Below, piece after piece: positions 51,035 to 59,750 of a DNA stretch of 64,000 nt. The stretch comes from Eubacteriales bacterium. GTDB lineage: Bacteria > Bacillota > Clostridia > Christensenellales > Aristaeellaceae. Each line of letters starts with the position of its first letter. Within the stretch, counting starts at the first letter, position 1. The stretch lies in NCBI GenBank assembly GCA_028693055.1, contig JAQUWD010000005.1, forward strand, positions 40,340 through 104,339, written 5' to 3'. A program made the position numbers and the translations under genes. The notes under the pieces were generated by a model, which was not told where the DNA came from, did not search any database, and saw only the letters and a list, made by a program, of their open reading frames with translations.

Positions 51035-51907
51035 ATGAGACTATATAAGAGGCAATGGTATATTCCCTATCTTTTCATTGCTCCGTTTGTTCTATCGTTC
51101 CTGATTTTCTTCGTGGTGCCAACGGTATACTCCTTTGCGTTAAGTTTTGCAAAGTATCCGGGATATGGCGTGGTTAAATGGATTGGGACGAAGAATTACT
51201 ACAACATCCTGCATTATAGCCGTTTTTGGGACGCGTTGGGGCGTACCATGTTTTACTGGATCGCAAAGTTTATTCCTGTTACAGTCATCAGCTTTATGAT
51301 TGCCGTATGCCTCAAAAGCTCGCTTTTAGGCAGAATTTCCAAGGTCTATAAACCTATCTTATTTATGCCGCAGGTCTGCGCTGTTACAGCCAGCGCACTT
51401 ATCTTCGGCTTGATCTTCGCCAACCAAGGCGGTGTGATCAACAGTCTTACGGGCACGACGTTTGCATGGACGGAAAGCGCGACGTGGTCTAAATGGGTCG
51501 TGCTGTTGATGATGGGATGGCGAGGAGTAGGGTGGTTTATGGTAGTGTACCTCTCCGGCCTTACATCCATCAACCCTGAGATTTACGAGGCTGCCCGTAT
51601 TGACGGGGCAAACGCGGCACAATCGCTGTTCCATATCACTGTGCCGCTCATGAAGCAAACCTTCCTGTTTGCCTTCATCATGGACGCCATCAGCTCCCTG
51701 CGCATGTATACCGAAGCCGCCGTGCTCACTGGTAACGCAGGCGGCAATGCGAGCGCAGTGGCGGAGGGATTGCTGAACCTACTAATGACCAATCTTAATT
51801 CTGGTAATTTTGGCATGGCATGTGCTTATGGATGGATCATCTTTGTCATCGTTTGCGTAGTGTCTATGGCGATCTTCGTAAGCATGAAGGAAAAGGAGGA
51901 TGCGTAA
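51035..51907 (+). CDS. CUT1 sugar ABC permease 1
   Basis: A 290-residue permease of the MalF/UgpA type: LYKRQWYIPYLFIAPFVLSFLIFFVVPTVYSFALSFAKYPG at the N-terminus, further membrane segments, and an EAA loop NPEIYEAARIDGANAAQSLFHITVPL. GGGGGATG lies before the ATG. It ends one base into the start of the next permease (TAATG). No ATPase is encoded in this operon. Confidence 0.93.
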   Translation: MRLYKRQWYIPYLFIAPFVLSFLIFFVVPTVYSFALSFAKYPGYGVVKWIGTKNYYNILHYSRFWDALGRTMFYWIAKFIPVTVISFMIAVCLKSSLLGRISKVYKPILFMPQVCAVTASALIFGLIFANQGGVINSLTGTTFAWTESATWSKWVVLLMMGWRGVGWFMVVYLSGLTSINPEIYEAARIDGANAAQSLFHITVPLMKQTFLFAFIMDAISSLRMYTEAAVLTGNAGGNASAVAEGLLNLLMTNLNSGNFGMACAYGWIIFVIVCVVSMAIFVSMKEKEDA

Positions 51908-52743
51908 TGAAACAGAGCTCACTAAGCAAGCTCCTACTCCATTGCTTTATTCTCCTGATGTGTCTGCTTGCTATTTATCCCGTATATATCATGATTTCAG
52001 GAGTGTTCAAGACCGCTTCTGAAATTGCGCTAAATCCCGGTGGATTGCCGAGCAGTTTAAGCCTCAAGAACTTCGAACGGCTATGGAGCTACAATAGCGG
52101 CTCTATACTGCGCAGCTATGGGAACGCGCTGTTCGTAACGTTTCTGCACACGGCGCTCACGATTGGGCTGTCGTCCATGGCGGCTTTTGCGTTTGCAAAA
52201 TACCGCTTCCGCGGCAGCAAGTGGATGTTTTTGTTCCTCATGGCTACGATGATGATTCCCATGGAATTAGGCATTACGCCGCTGTACATTATGTTCAGTC
52301 GTATTGGATGGCTCAATACTTATGTTGTGCAGATCATTCCTTTTTCCGCAAATGTGTTCGCTATGTTTATGATTCGACAGTACATGAATTCCATTGATAA
52401 TGCGTTATTAGAGTCTGCCATTATCGACGGTGCTAGCCATCTGCGTACGTTCACCAGCATCATGTTCCCGTGCTGCAAGCCGGTCTTGGGAGCAACGGCT
52501 CTCTTGGTGGCTCTTTCAAAATTCAACGATTATCTGTGGCCAAAAATCATGGTAACTGACGCTGCTCATACGCCCATTATGGTTATCCTGCCCACTATGA
52601 GCGAAAAGACAGATATCTTCGTCATTCCTAAGGAGCTGGTCATGACGGGCTGCGCAATTGTCATCATACCGCTCATCATCCTGTTCATTTGTTTACAAAA
52701 TGTATTCATGTCATCCGTAACCATTGGTTCCGTAAAGGGCTGA
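51907..52743 (+). CDS. CUT1 sugar ABC permease 2
   Basis: About 278 residues from ATG 51907 (MKQSSLSKLLLHCFILLMCLLAIYPVYIMISGVFK); GGAGG lies six bases upstream and the ATG overlaps the previous stop. Segments such as ALFVTFLHTALTIGLSSMAAFAFAKYRFRGSK and the EAA loop IDNALLESAIIDGASHLRTFTSIMFPCCKP are typical of MalG-like permeases, and the end VFMSSVTIGSVKG fits the subfamily. The ORF-track start lies inside the preceding gene and has no ribosome-binding site. Confidence 0.93.
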   Translation: MKQSSLSKLLLHCFILLMCLLAIYPVYIMISGVFKTASEIALNPGGLPSSLSLKNFERLWSYNSGSILRSYGNALFVTFLHTALTIGLSSMAAFAFAKYRFRGSKWMFLFLMATMMIPMELGITPLYIMFSRIGWLNTYVVQIIPFSANVFAMFMIRQYMNSIDNALLESAIIDGASHLRTFTSIMFPCCKPVLGATALLVALSKFNDYLWPKIMVTDAAHTPIMVILPTMSEKTDIFVIPKELVMTGCAIVIIPLIILFICLQNVFMSSVTIGSVKG

Positions 52744-52770
52744 GTAACAATTATTTGGAGGTAGTAATAT

Positions 52771-53679
52771 ATGAAGAAGTTTCGCGGCATTTTTGGCATT
52801 CTGGTAGCACCGTTTGATGATAAACTGGCATTGGATGTGGAGGATGTTAAAAGCCAGGTGGAGTTCTGCGTTAAGGGTGGCGTTCATGGTATTGTTGTGC
52901 CAGTAAACGCTAGCGAGTATTGGACGCTTAGCGAAACTGAGCGCAAGCTGCTGGTGAAGACCGCCGTAGAGTGCAACGCAGGTCGTCTGCCAATCGTGGC
53001 AGGTGTGTCCAGCCAGAGTATGCCCATATCCGTCGAATTGGCCCGCCATGCCAAGGAAGTGGGTGCGGATGCCGTGATTGCTGCACCTCCCACCTTATTA
53101 GGCCCAACTGCGGATCAGTTGATGGAATATTATAAACAGATTGCTGGTGCGGCTGAACTGCCGGTGTTTATTCAGAACCACACCCCCCCGTTTGGTGTAC
53201 CCATCAGCGCACCTATGTGTATGGAGATCGTGCGCAAGGTGGATGGAGTACAGTTTGTGAAGGAGGAGACGCAGTTTTCCAGCCATATGATCACCTCGCT
53301 AAACGAACTTGGCAAGCAGCTGCCTGATCGCTACTTAGGTACCTTTGGCGGCAAGGCTTGCCGTTACCTCATTGACGAACACAGCCGCGGCGCGCTTGGC
53401 TGCATGCCAGCCTGCCAGATTGCGGACGTTATGGCGCTGATCTGGGATCTGCTTGATGAAGGAAAGAAAGCAGAAGCAGAAAAGATCTTCCTTGCCACAC
53501 AGCCGCAGATCACAATGGAGTTTGCATACGGGATGACGATGTATAAAAACGTACTCAAGTATCGCGGCATTATTAAAACAGCCAACTTCCGCGGTACCGG
53601 TATGGCAGCGCTGGATGAGCAGGATCAGATTGAACTTCGACGCGTGATCAAATATGTGGAGCCTTACTTTAGAGTGTAA
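52771..53679 (+). CDS. DHDPS/NAL-family lyase or dehydratase (sugar-acid type)
   Basis: A 302-residue class I aldolase-fold enzyme. The Schiff-base lysine is Lys164 in DGVQFVKEET. The family's catalytic Tyr motif (YNxP) is replaced by FIQNHTPP, with Gln135 at the Tyr position, and the GTTGE loop by PVNASEYWTLSETER. So it is not dihydrodipicolinate synthase; related proteins act as 2-keto-3-deoxy sugar-acid aldolases or dehydratases. It lies between the transporter and an enolase-superfamily dehydratase, which suggests that it processes a 2-keto-3-deoxy acid (inference). Spacing to its neighbours is 27 bases on each side. Confidence 0.85.
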   Translation: MKKFRGIFGILVAPFDDKLALDVEDVKSQVEFCVKGGVHGIVVPVNASEYWTLSETERKLLVKTAVECNAGRLPIVAGVSSQSMPISVELARHAKEVGADAVIAAPPTLLGPTADQLMEYYKQIAGAAELPVFIQNHTPPFGVPISAPMCMEIVRKVDGVQFVKEETQFSSHMITSLNELGKQLPDRYLGTFGGKACRYLIDEHSRGALGCMPACQIADVMALIWDLLDEGKKAEAEKIFLATQPQITMEFAYGMTMYKNVLKYRGIIKTANFRGTGMAALDEQDQIELRRVIKYVEPYFRV

Positions 53680-53706
53680 TACCTGCAGAGACAGGAGGAT
53701 ACTATC

Positions 53707-54849
53707 ATGAAAATCACGGATCTGAAAACGCTTGTGGTGGGCAACCCATGGAAGAATTGGATTTATGTAAAGTTGGAGACAGATGACGGACTGATTGGCT
53801 GGGGAGAAAGCACGGGCGGCCTCACCGCCGCTCCCGAAAAGGGACTCTTAGAGGAGCTGCGCAGTCGTGTTATTGGTCTTGATCCCACGAATGTAACAGG
53901 TGTGCTGGACTTCTTGCGCAAGACCCTCTTTCTGACCTCTGGTGGAAGCGCTGTATCTGGAATTGAAATGGCTTGCTGGGATATTATCGCTAAAAAGGCG
54001 AATATGCCCTTGTGGCAGTTGTTGGGCGGCAAGGTGCGTCCACATATTCGCTGCTACGCCAATGGCTGGTATCAAGGTCCGCGCGAGCCGGAGCGCTTTG
54101 CGGAGCGTGCCCAAGAAATTGTAGCCATGGGCTATACGGCGCTAAAGTTTGATCCATTCGGTAAAGCATATAAATTCATGAGCCGGGATGAGGAATTATA
54201 TGCCATGAAAATTGTACGTGCAGTGCGTGGAGCGGTGGGGGATGAAGTGGATCTTCTCATTGAGGCGCATGACCGTTTCAACCAAACGGAGGCTATTCGT
54301 ATTGGACAGATGCTAGAGGAGTTCCGTCCCTTCTGGTATGAGACGCCCGTTATTTCCGATAATTTTGACCGTCTAAATGAGGTGGCGCGCCGTGTACATG
54401 TGCCGGTCATCGCCGGTGAGCGAACGTCTAATCCGCGTAGTCTTGTAAAGTTGCTGGCTGGCGGTGCCATCGATATCGTGAATCCGGAAATTTTAGGCTG
54501 CGGTGGTATCATCGGGCTTTTGGATTGCTTTGCCATCGCCCGCTCCTTTGACGCATACGTCGCGCCGCATAACGCACAAAGTCCGTTCTGTACGGCTGTA
54601 AACGTGCACGTAGACATTACGCAGCCTAATTTGCTGATACAAGAATGCTTTGACGATTCTAGCGTTGGGTGGACGGACGATGTTTTGTCGGGATACCCCA
54701 AGGTTGTGAATGGCTTTATCGAGCCATCCGATGCGCCTGGTATTGGAGTGACCATCAACGAAAAGGAAGCGGCGAAGCATCCTTACGGCGACAAGAATTT
54801 TCTATGGATGTTTGAAGATGGCTGGGAAAAACGCGAGGGCAATAAGTAG
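53707..54849 (+). CDS. Enolase-superfamily sugar-acid dehydratase (mandelate racemase subgroup)
   Basis: A 380-residue enzyme of the mandelate racemase/muconate lactonizing branch, closest by eye to D-galactonate dehydratases. The N-terminal capping domain opens MKITDLKTLVVGNPWKNWIYVKLETDDGLIGWGEST. Metal ligands are probably Glu186 (IEAHDRFN), Glu212 (WYETPV) and Glu238 (AGER); His188 and His288 (YVAPHNAQSP) are candidate general acid/base residues. It would turn an aldonic acid into a 2-keto-3-deoxy acid, feeding the kinase and aldolase encoded downstream. The exact sugar acid is not readable. AGGAGG precedes the ATG. Confidence 0.9.
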   Translation: MKITDLKTLVVGNPWKNWIYVKLETDDGLIGWGESTGGLTAAPEKGLLEELRSRVIGLDPTNVTGVLDFLRKTLFLTSGGSAVSGIEMACWDIIAKKANMPLWQLLGGKVRPHIRCYANGWYQGPREPERFAERAQEIVAMGYTALKFDPFGKAYKFMSRDEELYAMKIVRAVRGAVGDEVDLLIEAHDRFNQTEAIRIGQMLEEFRPFWYETPVISDNFDRLNEVARRVHVPVIAGERTSNPRSLVKLLAGGAIDIVNPEILGCGGIIGLLDCFAIARSFDAYVAPHNAQSPFCTAVNVHVDITQPNLLIQECFDDSSVGWTDDVLSGYPKVVNGFIEPSDAPGIGVTINEKEAAKHPYGDKNFLWMFEDGWEKREGNK

Positions 54850-54988
54850 CACTCACAACGGTTCAGTCAACCTACTAATTGTCGGGATGTTTCTTGTAGG
54901 GCAATTTTCGACGGTGTAAATACGGCGCCCTGCCGTGTGGTCAGAAGCCGCGCACTGTAGGACGCCGTGCCATGAAGGAGGAATCAGC

Positions 54989-55792
54989 TTGAGGCTACAG
55001 GATAAGGTAATTGTCGTTACCGGCTCCACAAAGGGTATCGGCGCTGCTATTGCCAAGGTCTGCGCCGCTGAGGGAGCAAAGGTTGTGGTGTCGGGGCGCA
55101 GTAAGGCGGACGGAGAATGCGTCTTGGCACAGATTGTTCAAGCGGGTGGAGACGCTCGTTTCATCCAATGTGACGTTTCAAACGTGGATAGTGTTCGCAC
55201 ATTGATAGAAGGAACTGTACAAGCCTATGGCCGTATCGATGGATTGGTGAATAACGCGGGTGTTTTTCCGCGGGTGAGCCTGCTGGACGTCACTGAATCT
55301 GATTATGAGTCCGTAATGGAGATCAACGTGAAGGGCGCGTTCTTTTGTGCACAGAGCGCGTTGCGTTATATGATTGAACAGCACTGCGGTTCAATTGTCA
55401 ATATTGGCTCCACGCATTGGCGAATGGGCGGGCCCACGCAGCCGGTTTATTCAATGAGCAAGGGCGCGCTGCACACGCTTACGCAGCATATCGCTCAGCA
55501 CTTCTGCCGCAAGGGGATACGCTGCAACTGGGTTACGGTAGGCTGGGTGCTTTCGGACGGGGAGATGGATTTAACTCGCTCTGAGGGACATAATGAAGCG
55601 TACCTTCAGAAAATGCTGCCTATGGCCATGCCCTCTGGCCGGTTTCAGACAGGCGAAGACATTGCCATGGCATGCGTGTACCTGCTTAGTGATGAAGCAA
55701 CGCAGGTTACGGGCACGGATATTGAAGTAACGGGTGGTTTCAAGCCAGAAGCGATTCCTACCATTGATTTATCTTCTCTACAGGGCAAATAA
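54989..55792 (+). CDS. Short-chain dehydrogenase/reductase (sugar or sugar-acid dehydrogenase)
   Basis: About 267 residues from a TTG at 54989 (RLQDKVIVVTGSTKGIGAAIAK), chosen because AAGGAGG lies seven bases upstream. The TGSTKGIG dinucleotide loop, NNAG and the YSMSK active site (Tyr-x-x-x-Lys) with preceding Ser in IVNIGSTHW are all intact. It is a classical NAD(P)-dependent SDR. In this operon it may oxidise a free sugar to its lactone, whose hydrolysis is then done by the SMP-30 enzyme; a KduD-like role on a 2-keto-3-deoxy acid is an alternative. A 139-bp gap separates it from the dehydratase. Confidence 0.88.
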   Translation: MRLQDKVIVVTGSTKGIGAAIAKVCAAEGAKVVVSGRSKADGECVLAQIVQAGGDARFIQCDVSNVDSVRTLIEGTVQAYGRIDGLVNNAGVFPRVSLLDVTESDYESVMEINVKGAFFCAQSALRYMIEQHCGSIVNIGSTHWRMGGPTQPVYSMSKGALHTLTQHIAQHFCRKGIRCNWVTVGWVLSDGEMDLTRSEGHNEAYLQKMLPMAMPSGRFQTGEDIAMACVYLLSDEATQVTGTDIEVTGGFKPEAIPTIDLSSLQGK

Positions 55793-55806
55793 GGAGGCCG
55801 ATAGTC

Positions 55807-57150
55807 ATGAAACAACGCAAAATCGCTATCATCGGCGCAGGCAGCGCACAATTTTCAGGCGGCATCATTCGCGACCTGTGTGTGACGCCTAACCTGTATG
55901 GCACCAAGCTGACGCTGATGGACGTGGATGAACAGCGCTTGCACTTTATAACGGAAATGGGTAAGAAGCTTGCAAAAGAGCTGAACGGGGAACTGATATT
56001 TGAATCAACAACAGATCGCGCCGCTGCGCTGGACGGGGCGGATTATGTCATCAACACCGCACAGGACGGCGGGCACAGCTGGGCGAGCGCTATGATGGAG
56101 ATGGGGCGCGAAGCCGAACTGCCTAATGGCTGTATACCGATGGTGTACCAAATGCTGTTCCTGCTGGATGTGTCCCACGATATCGAAAAATATTGTCCAA
56201 ACGCATTGCAGATTCAGTCTGCCAACCCCGTGTTTGAGGGCGGCACGGCTATCCACCGTCTTACAAAGGCGCGCACAATCGGTCTATGCCATGGTCACTA
56301 TGGCTATCGTGAGATCGCAGACGTGCTGGGGCTTGACCGCAAGGACGTAACCGCGCGGATGTATGGCTTCAATCATTGGATTTGGATGACTGATTTCCGC
56401 TACAAGGGCCAAAACGCTTATCCTATGATTGACAAATGGATTGAGGAAAAGGCTGAGGAATACTGGAGCCATGATGATCGTAAATATTCCGATCAACAGA
56501 TGAGCCGCGCAGCTATCCATCAGTATCATATGTTTGGCCTGATGCCCATTGGGGACACGCCACGTATGATGGACTTTCCCAACATGATCGGTTGGCTATA
56601 CAATGAAAATTTAGATGTGAAAAAATACTGGTACAGCAAACAGGGCGGGTTTGACAGTGCAGAGGGCTGGACTCAATATCTGGAGGACTTGAACCAGAAC
56701 CTGCGCAACATTGAACGTGTAGCTACACACCCGGAGGCGCGTGTCAGCGAGGTATTCGAGCCAGTACAGTCTGACGAGCAAATCGTGCCTATTATCGAAT
56801 CGTTGGAGTGCGATATCAAACGCGTGTTTCAGGTGAACATCGCCAATGAGGGACAGCTGGTGGAAGGGTTCCCGGAGGATATCGTGGTGGAGTGCGAGGG
56901 CGTTATCTCGGGTGCAGGCATCAATGGTGTACATATGGGACGCCTGCCTGAACGCGTCATGGCAACGGCGATGAATCCTCGTTTCGCTCAATGCGAGCTT
57001 CTGAACCAAGCGGTCAAGGGCGATCGGGAGGCTTTGCGTGTATCGCTTTTGATGAATCACGGGGCAAAATCTCTAAAGCAGGTAGATACGCTGATTGATA
57101 AATGGCTGACGGATCCGCGTAACAAGTATGCCGACGTCTTTCAATCATAA
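55807..57150 (+). CDS. GH4-family glycosidase (alpha-galactosidase/galacturonidase type)
   Basis: A 447-residue NAD+- and metal-dependent glycosidase, which works by transient oxidation at C3 and elimination rather than simple hydrolysis (known for GH4). Seen here: the Rossmann start RKIAIIGAGSAQFSGGIIRDL, LTLMDVDEQRL, DYVINTAQDGG, QSANPVFEG and the metal-binding IGLCHGHYGY. GAGG precedes the ATG by eight bases. It is cytoplasmic. LplD, an alpha-galacturonidase, is in the same family, so a uronic-acid-containing glycoside is possible, but alpha-glucosidase or galactosidase cannot be excluded. Confidence 0.9.
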   Translation: MKQRKIAIIGAGSAQFSGGIIRDLCVTPNLYGTKLTLMDVDEQRLHFITEMGKKLAKELNGELIFESTTDRAAALDGADYVINTAQDGGHSWASAMMEMGREAELPNGCIPMVYQMLFLLDVSHDIEKYCPNALQIQSANPVFEGGTAIHRLTKARTIGLCHGHYGYREIADVLGLDRKDVTARMYGFNHWIWMTDFRYKGQNAYPMIDKWIEEKAEEYWSHDDRKYSDQQMSRAAIHQYHMFGLMPIGDTPRMMDFPNMIGWLYNENLDVKKYWYSKQGGFDSAEGWTQYLEDLNQNLRNIERVATHPEARVSEVFEPVQSDEQIVPIIESLECDIKRVFQVNIANEGQLVEGFPEDIVVECEGVISGAGINGVHMGRLPERVMATAMNPRFAQCELLNQAVKGDREALRVSLLMNHGAKSLKQVDTLIDKWLTDPRNKYADVFQS

Positions 57151-57178
57151 TGCACACTCCTAAGGAAAGGAACAGATA

Positions 57179-58036
57179 ATGAAAACAGGCAAAGCGGAAG
57201 TCTTTGTGCCTAATCGTTACCTATTGGGAGAGGGCCCCTGTTACGCGAGCGGCAGGCTCAGCTGGGTGGATATTAAGACGGGAACATTGAATGTATTGGA
57301 GGGGAGCGGTAAGATCCGCTCCCTCCAGACTGGCCAGTATCTGGGCGCAGCTATTCCCACCGAGTCTGGGCGATATATCGCCTGTATGACTACAGGCTTG
57401 TATTTACTGGAGGACGATGCCATCCTGCACAGACTGGATATCCCCTACGGGCTTGAAACCTATCAGCGCTTCAACGACGCCAAGTGTGATCCGCGGGGGC
57501 GGCTGTTTGCTGGCACCATGCCCCTGTTTATGAAGTATGCGCGGCAGGGAGGCAAGCTATATCGCTATGAAGGGGACGCGTCCCAGCCGCTTGACGCCTT
57601 TGTTGTCGTTCCCAACGGCATGGCGTGGACGGCGGATGAGCGCACACTCTATCTAGTAGACACGGCCTTTGCGAACATTGACGCATTTGACTACGATCCC
57701 GAAACGGGAATGATCGCGAATCGCCGCAATGTCATACACATTGAGGGCGGCGCTCCCGACGGTATGACGATTGATGCAGAGGACAAGCTGTGGGTGGCTA
57801 TCTGGGGCGGAGGCGAGGTGCGTCGTTACGATCCGGCTACCAGTGAAGTGTTAGAGACTGTGAAAGTGAATGTGCAGCAAGTGTCATCCTGCTGCTTCGG
57901 AGACAATGATCTGCGAACGCTTTACATCACCACATCGTCAGAGGGCGAGAACGAAAATCAACAGGCTGGTTGCGTCTTTGCCTACCGCACGGAAACGGTG
58001 GGCACGGCGACCCGCCTATTCAACGACAAGTACTGA
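57179..58036 (+). CDS. SMP-30/gluconolactonase-family lactonase
   Basis: A 285-residue six-bladed propeller of the SMP-30/regucalcin family. Motifs: LLGEGPCY with the metal-binding Glu, RFNDAKCDPRGRLFAGTM, FVVVPNGMAWTADERTLYLVDT and APDGMTIDAEDKLWVAIWGGGEVRRYDP, giving the Glu-Asn-Asn-Asp metal set expected for lactonases. It would open a sugar lactone formed by a dehydrogenase to give the aldonic acid used by the enolase-superfamily dehydratase. AAAGGAA lies before the ATG. Its 3' end is 17 bases before the aldolase. Confidence 0.9.
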   Translation: MKTGKAEVFVPNRYLLGEGPCYASGRLSWVDIKTGTLNVLEGSGKIRSLQTGQYLGAAIPTESGRYIACMTTGLYLLEDDAILHRLDIPYGLETYQRFNDAKCDPRGRLFAGTMPLFMKYARQGGKLYRYEGDASQPLDAFVVVPNGMAWTADERTLYLVDTAFANIDAFDYDPETGMIANRRNVIHIEGGAPDGMTIDAEDKLWVAIWGGGEVRRYDPATSEVLETVKVNVQQVSSCCFGDNDLRTLYITTSSEGENENQQAGCVFAYRTETVGTATRLFNDKY

Positions 58037-58053
58037 TAGCAAGGAGAATCACA

Positions 58054-58713
58054 ATGGATATCGTGAAGATCACCAAAGAAAAAAAACTTATCGCCATTGT
58101 GCGTGGTCTGGGCGCGGACAAGCTACTGAGACTCGCACAGGCTTTGCTGGATGGCGGTATCTGCATGATAGAGATCACGTTTGACCAGAAGCACCCTGAC
58201 ACATGGACGGACACGGCGCGTGCAATCCGGCTGCTTGCCGAACAATACGCTGGGAGAATCTATCCCGGGGCAGGCACCGTTATGACCGTGGAGCAGGTGA
58301 AAATTGCCCATGAGGCGGGAGCGTTGTACATTATCTCTCCGAATGTAAATGAGGAGGTAATCCGGGAAACAAAGAAACTAGGAATGGCCTCCTATCCCGG
58401 TGCACTGACACCCACCGAGGCTGCATTCGCGGGCGAATGCGGTGCGGATATCATCAAGGTATTCCCGGCCGGAGTATTGGAGCCCGCCTACATTAAGGCG
58501 ATCCGCGCACCGCTGTCGCATCTCGATTTTATGGCTGTTGGCGGCGTAAATGAGCAGAACGCTTCTGATTTCATGAATGCAGGGGCTGTGGGCTTGGGCG
58601 TAGGCGGCAACCTGGTGAACAAGCGGCTGATTGAGAACGGAGAATTCGATAAGATCACTGCGTTGGCGGCACAGCTTGTGGAAGCAGTTCGTGCGAAAGG
58701 GACAAACGCATGA
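58054..58713 (+). CDS. eda: KDPG-type 2-dehydro-3-deoxy-phosphogluconate aldolase
   Basis: About 219 residues from ATG 58054 (MDIVKITKEKKLIAIVRG), with AAGGAG seven bases upstream; the ORF-track start overlaps the lactonase gene. The Schiff-base lysine is Lys135 (GADIIKVFPAG), the catalytic Glu is Glu40 (CMIEITF), and GAGTVMT and SPNVNEEVI are conserved. It cleaves 2-keto-3-deoxy-6-phospho-sugar acids to pyruvate and glyceraldehyde 3-phosphate. It overlaps the kinase gene by four bases (ATGA), so kinase and aldolase form a coupled pair. Whether it prefers the gluconate or galactonate isomer is not visible. Confidence 0.93.
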   Translation: MDIVKITKEKKLIAIVRGLGADKLLRLAQALLDGGICMIEITFDQKHPDTWTDTARAIRLLAEQYAGRIYPGAGTVMTVEQVKIAHEAGALYIISPNVNEEVIRETKKLGMASYPGALTPTEAAFAGECGADIIKVFPAGVLEPAYIKAIRAPLSHLDFMAVGGVNEQNASDFMNAGAVGLGVGGNLVNKRLIENGEFDKITALAAQLVEAVRAKGTNA

Positions 58714-59735
58714 AGAAAGTGATTACCTTCGGCGAGATCATGATGCGGTTAAATCCAGAGGGCTACCTGCGCTTTGCACAGGCTACTCGCTTTGAAGCAA
58801 CCTATGCAGGCGGAGAGGCCAATGTAAGCGTTTCTTTGGCAAACTACGGTGAGGAGACAGCCTTCGTTACAAAATTACCGGAACATGATATTGGTACAAA
58901 CGCCTTAAACGCGCTGCGTCAGTATGGGGTGGATACGACGCGCATTCTACGCGGCGGTTCTCGTTTGGGCTTATACTATGTAGAAAAAGGTGCGTCTCAG
59001 CGCGGAAGCAAGGTTATTTATGACCGTGCTAACTCTGCTATAGCAATGTCAAAACGTGAGGAATACGACTGGCCAAGGCTTTTGGAAGGGGCAGATTGGT
59101 TTCATTTTACCGGTATCACGCCCGCGCTGGGCGGTGAGCTGCCAGATATCTGTCTGGATGCGCTACAAGAAGCCAAGCGCATGGGGCTGACTGTGTCGTG
59201 CGACCTCAATTACCGAGGCAAACTGTGGACACGGGAGAAAGCCGGAGAGATTATGACCAATCTAATGCCCTATGTGGACGTGTGTATCGCCAACGAGGAA
59301 GACGCGAAGGATGTGTTTGGCATTGCGGCGAAGGATACGGATGTATCCTCTGGAAAGCTGAACCGTGACGGCTACATCAGCGTTGCAAGCCAATTGATGG
59401 AGCGTTTCCATTTTAAGGCGGTTGCCATTACATTGCGTGGCTCCGTCTCAGCTAGTGATAATAACTGGTCTGGACTTCTGTATGACGGCAAGGCTGCCTT
59501 CTTCGCCACCAATTACCTCATCCATATCGTGGATCGTGTAGGGGGCGGAGATAGCTTTGGCGGTGGACTCATCCACGCTATGAGAAAATGGCCGGAGAAT
59601 CCGCAGAAAGCCATTGACTTTGCTGTGGCAGCCAGTTGCCTCAAGCAGACGATCGAGTTTGATTTCAATCATGCATCCGAGGCGGAAGTGCTGGCGCTGG
59701 CGGACGGTAATGCGTCAGGTCGTGTACAGCGGTAA
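58710..59735 (+). CDS. kdgK: 2-Keto-3-deoxygluconate-type sugar kinase (PfkB family)
   Basis: A 341-residue ribokinase-fold enzyme. It begins KKVITFGEIMMRLNPEGYLRFAQA, with the GGEANVSVSLA substrate-loop region, CDLNYRGKLW and ANEEDAKDVFG as in KDG kinases, and the catalytic motif DRVGGGDSFGGGL with Asp281. It would phosphorylate a 2-keto-3-deoxy sugar acid for the aldolase encoded immediately upstream. The start overlaps the aldolase stop by four bases. Confidence 0.92.
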   Translation: MKKVITFGEIMMRLNPEGYLRFAQATRFEATYAGGEANVSVSLANYGEETAFVTKLPEHDIGTNALNALRQYGVDTTRILRGGSRLGLYYVEKGASQRGSKVIYDRANSAIAMSKREEYDWPRLLEGADWFHFTGITPALGGELPDICLDALQEAKRMGLTVSCDLNYRGKLWTREKAGEIMTNLMPYVDVCIANEEDAKDVFGIAAKDTDVSSGKLNRDGYISVASQLMERFHFKAVAITLRGSVSASDNNWSGLLYDGKAAFFATNYLIHIVDRVGGGDSFGGGLIHAMRKWPENPQKAIDFAVAASCLKQTIEFDFNHASEAEVLALADGNASGRVQR

Positions 59736-59750
59736 AAATAAGGAGGAATA

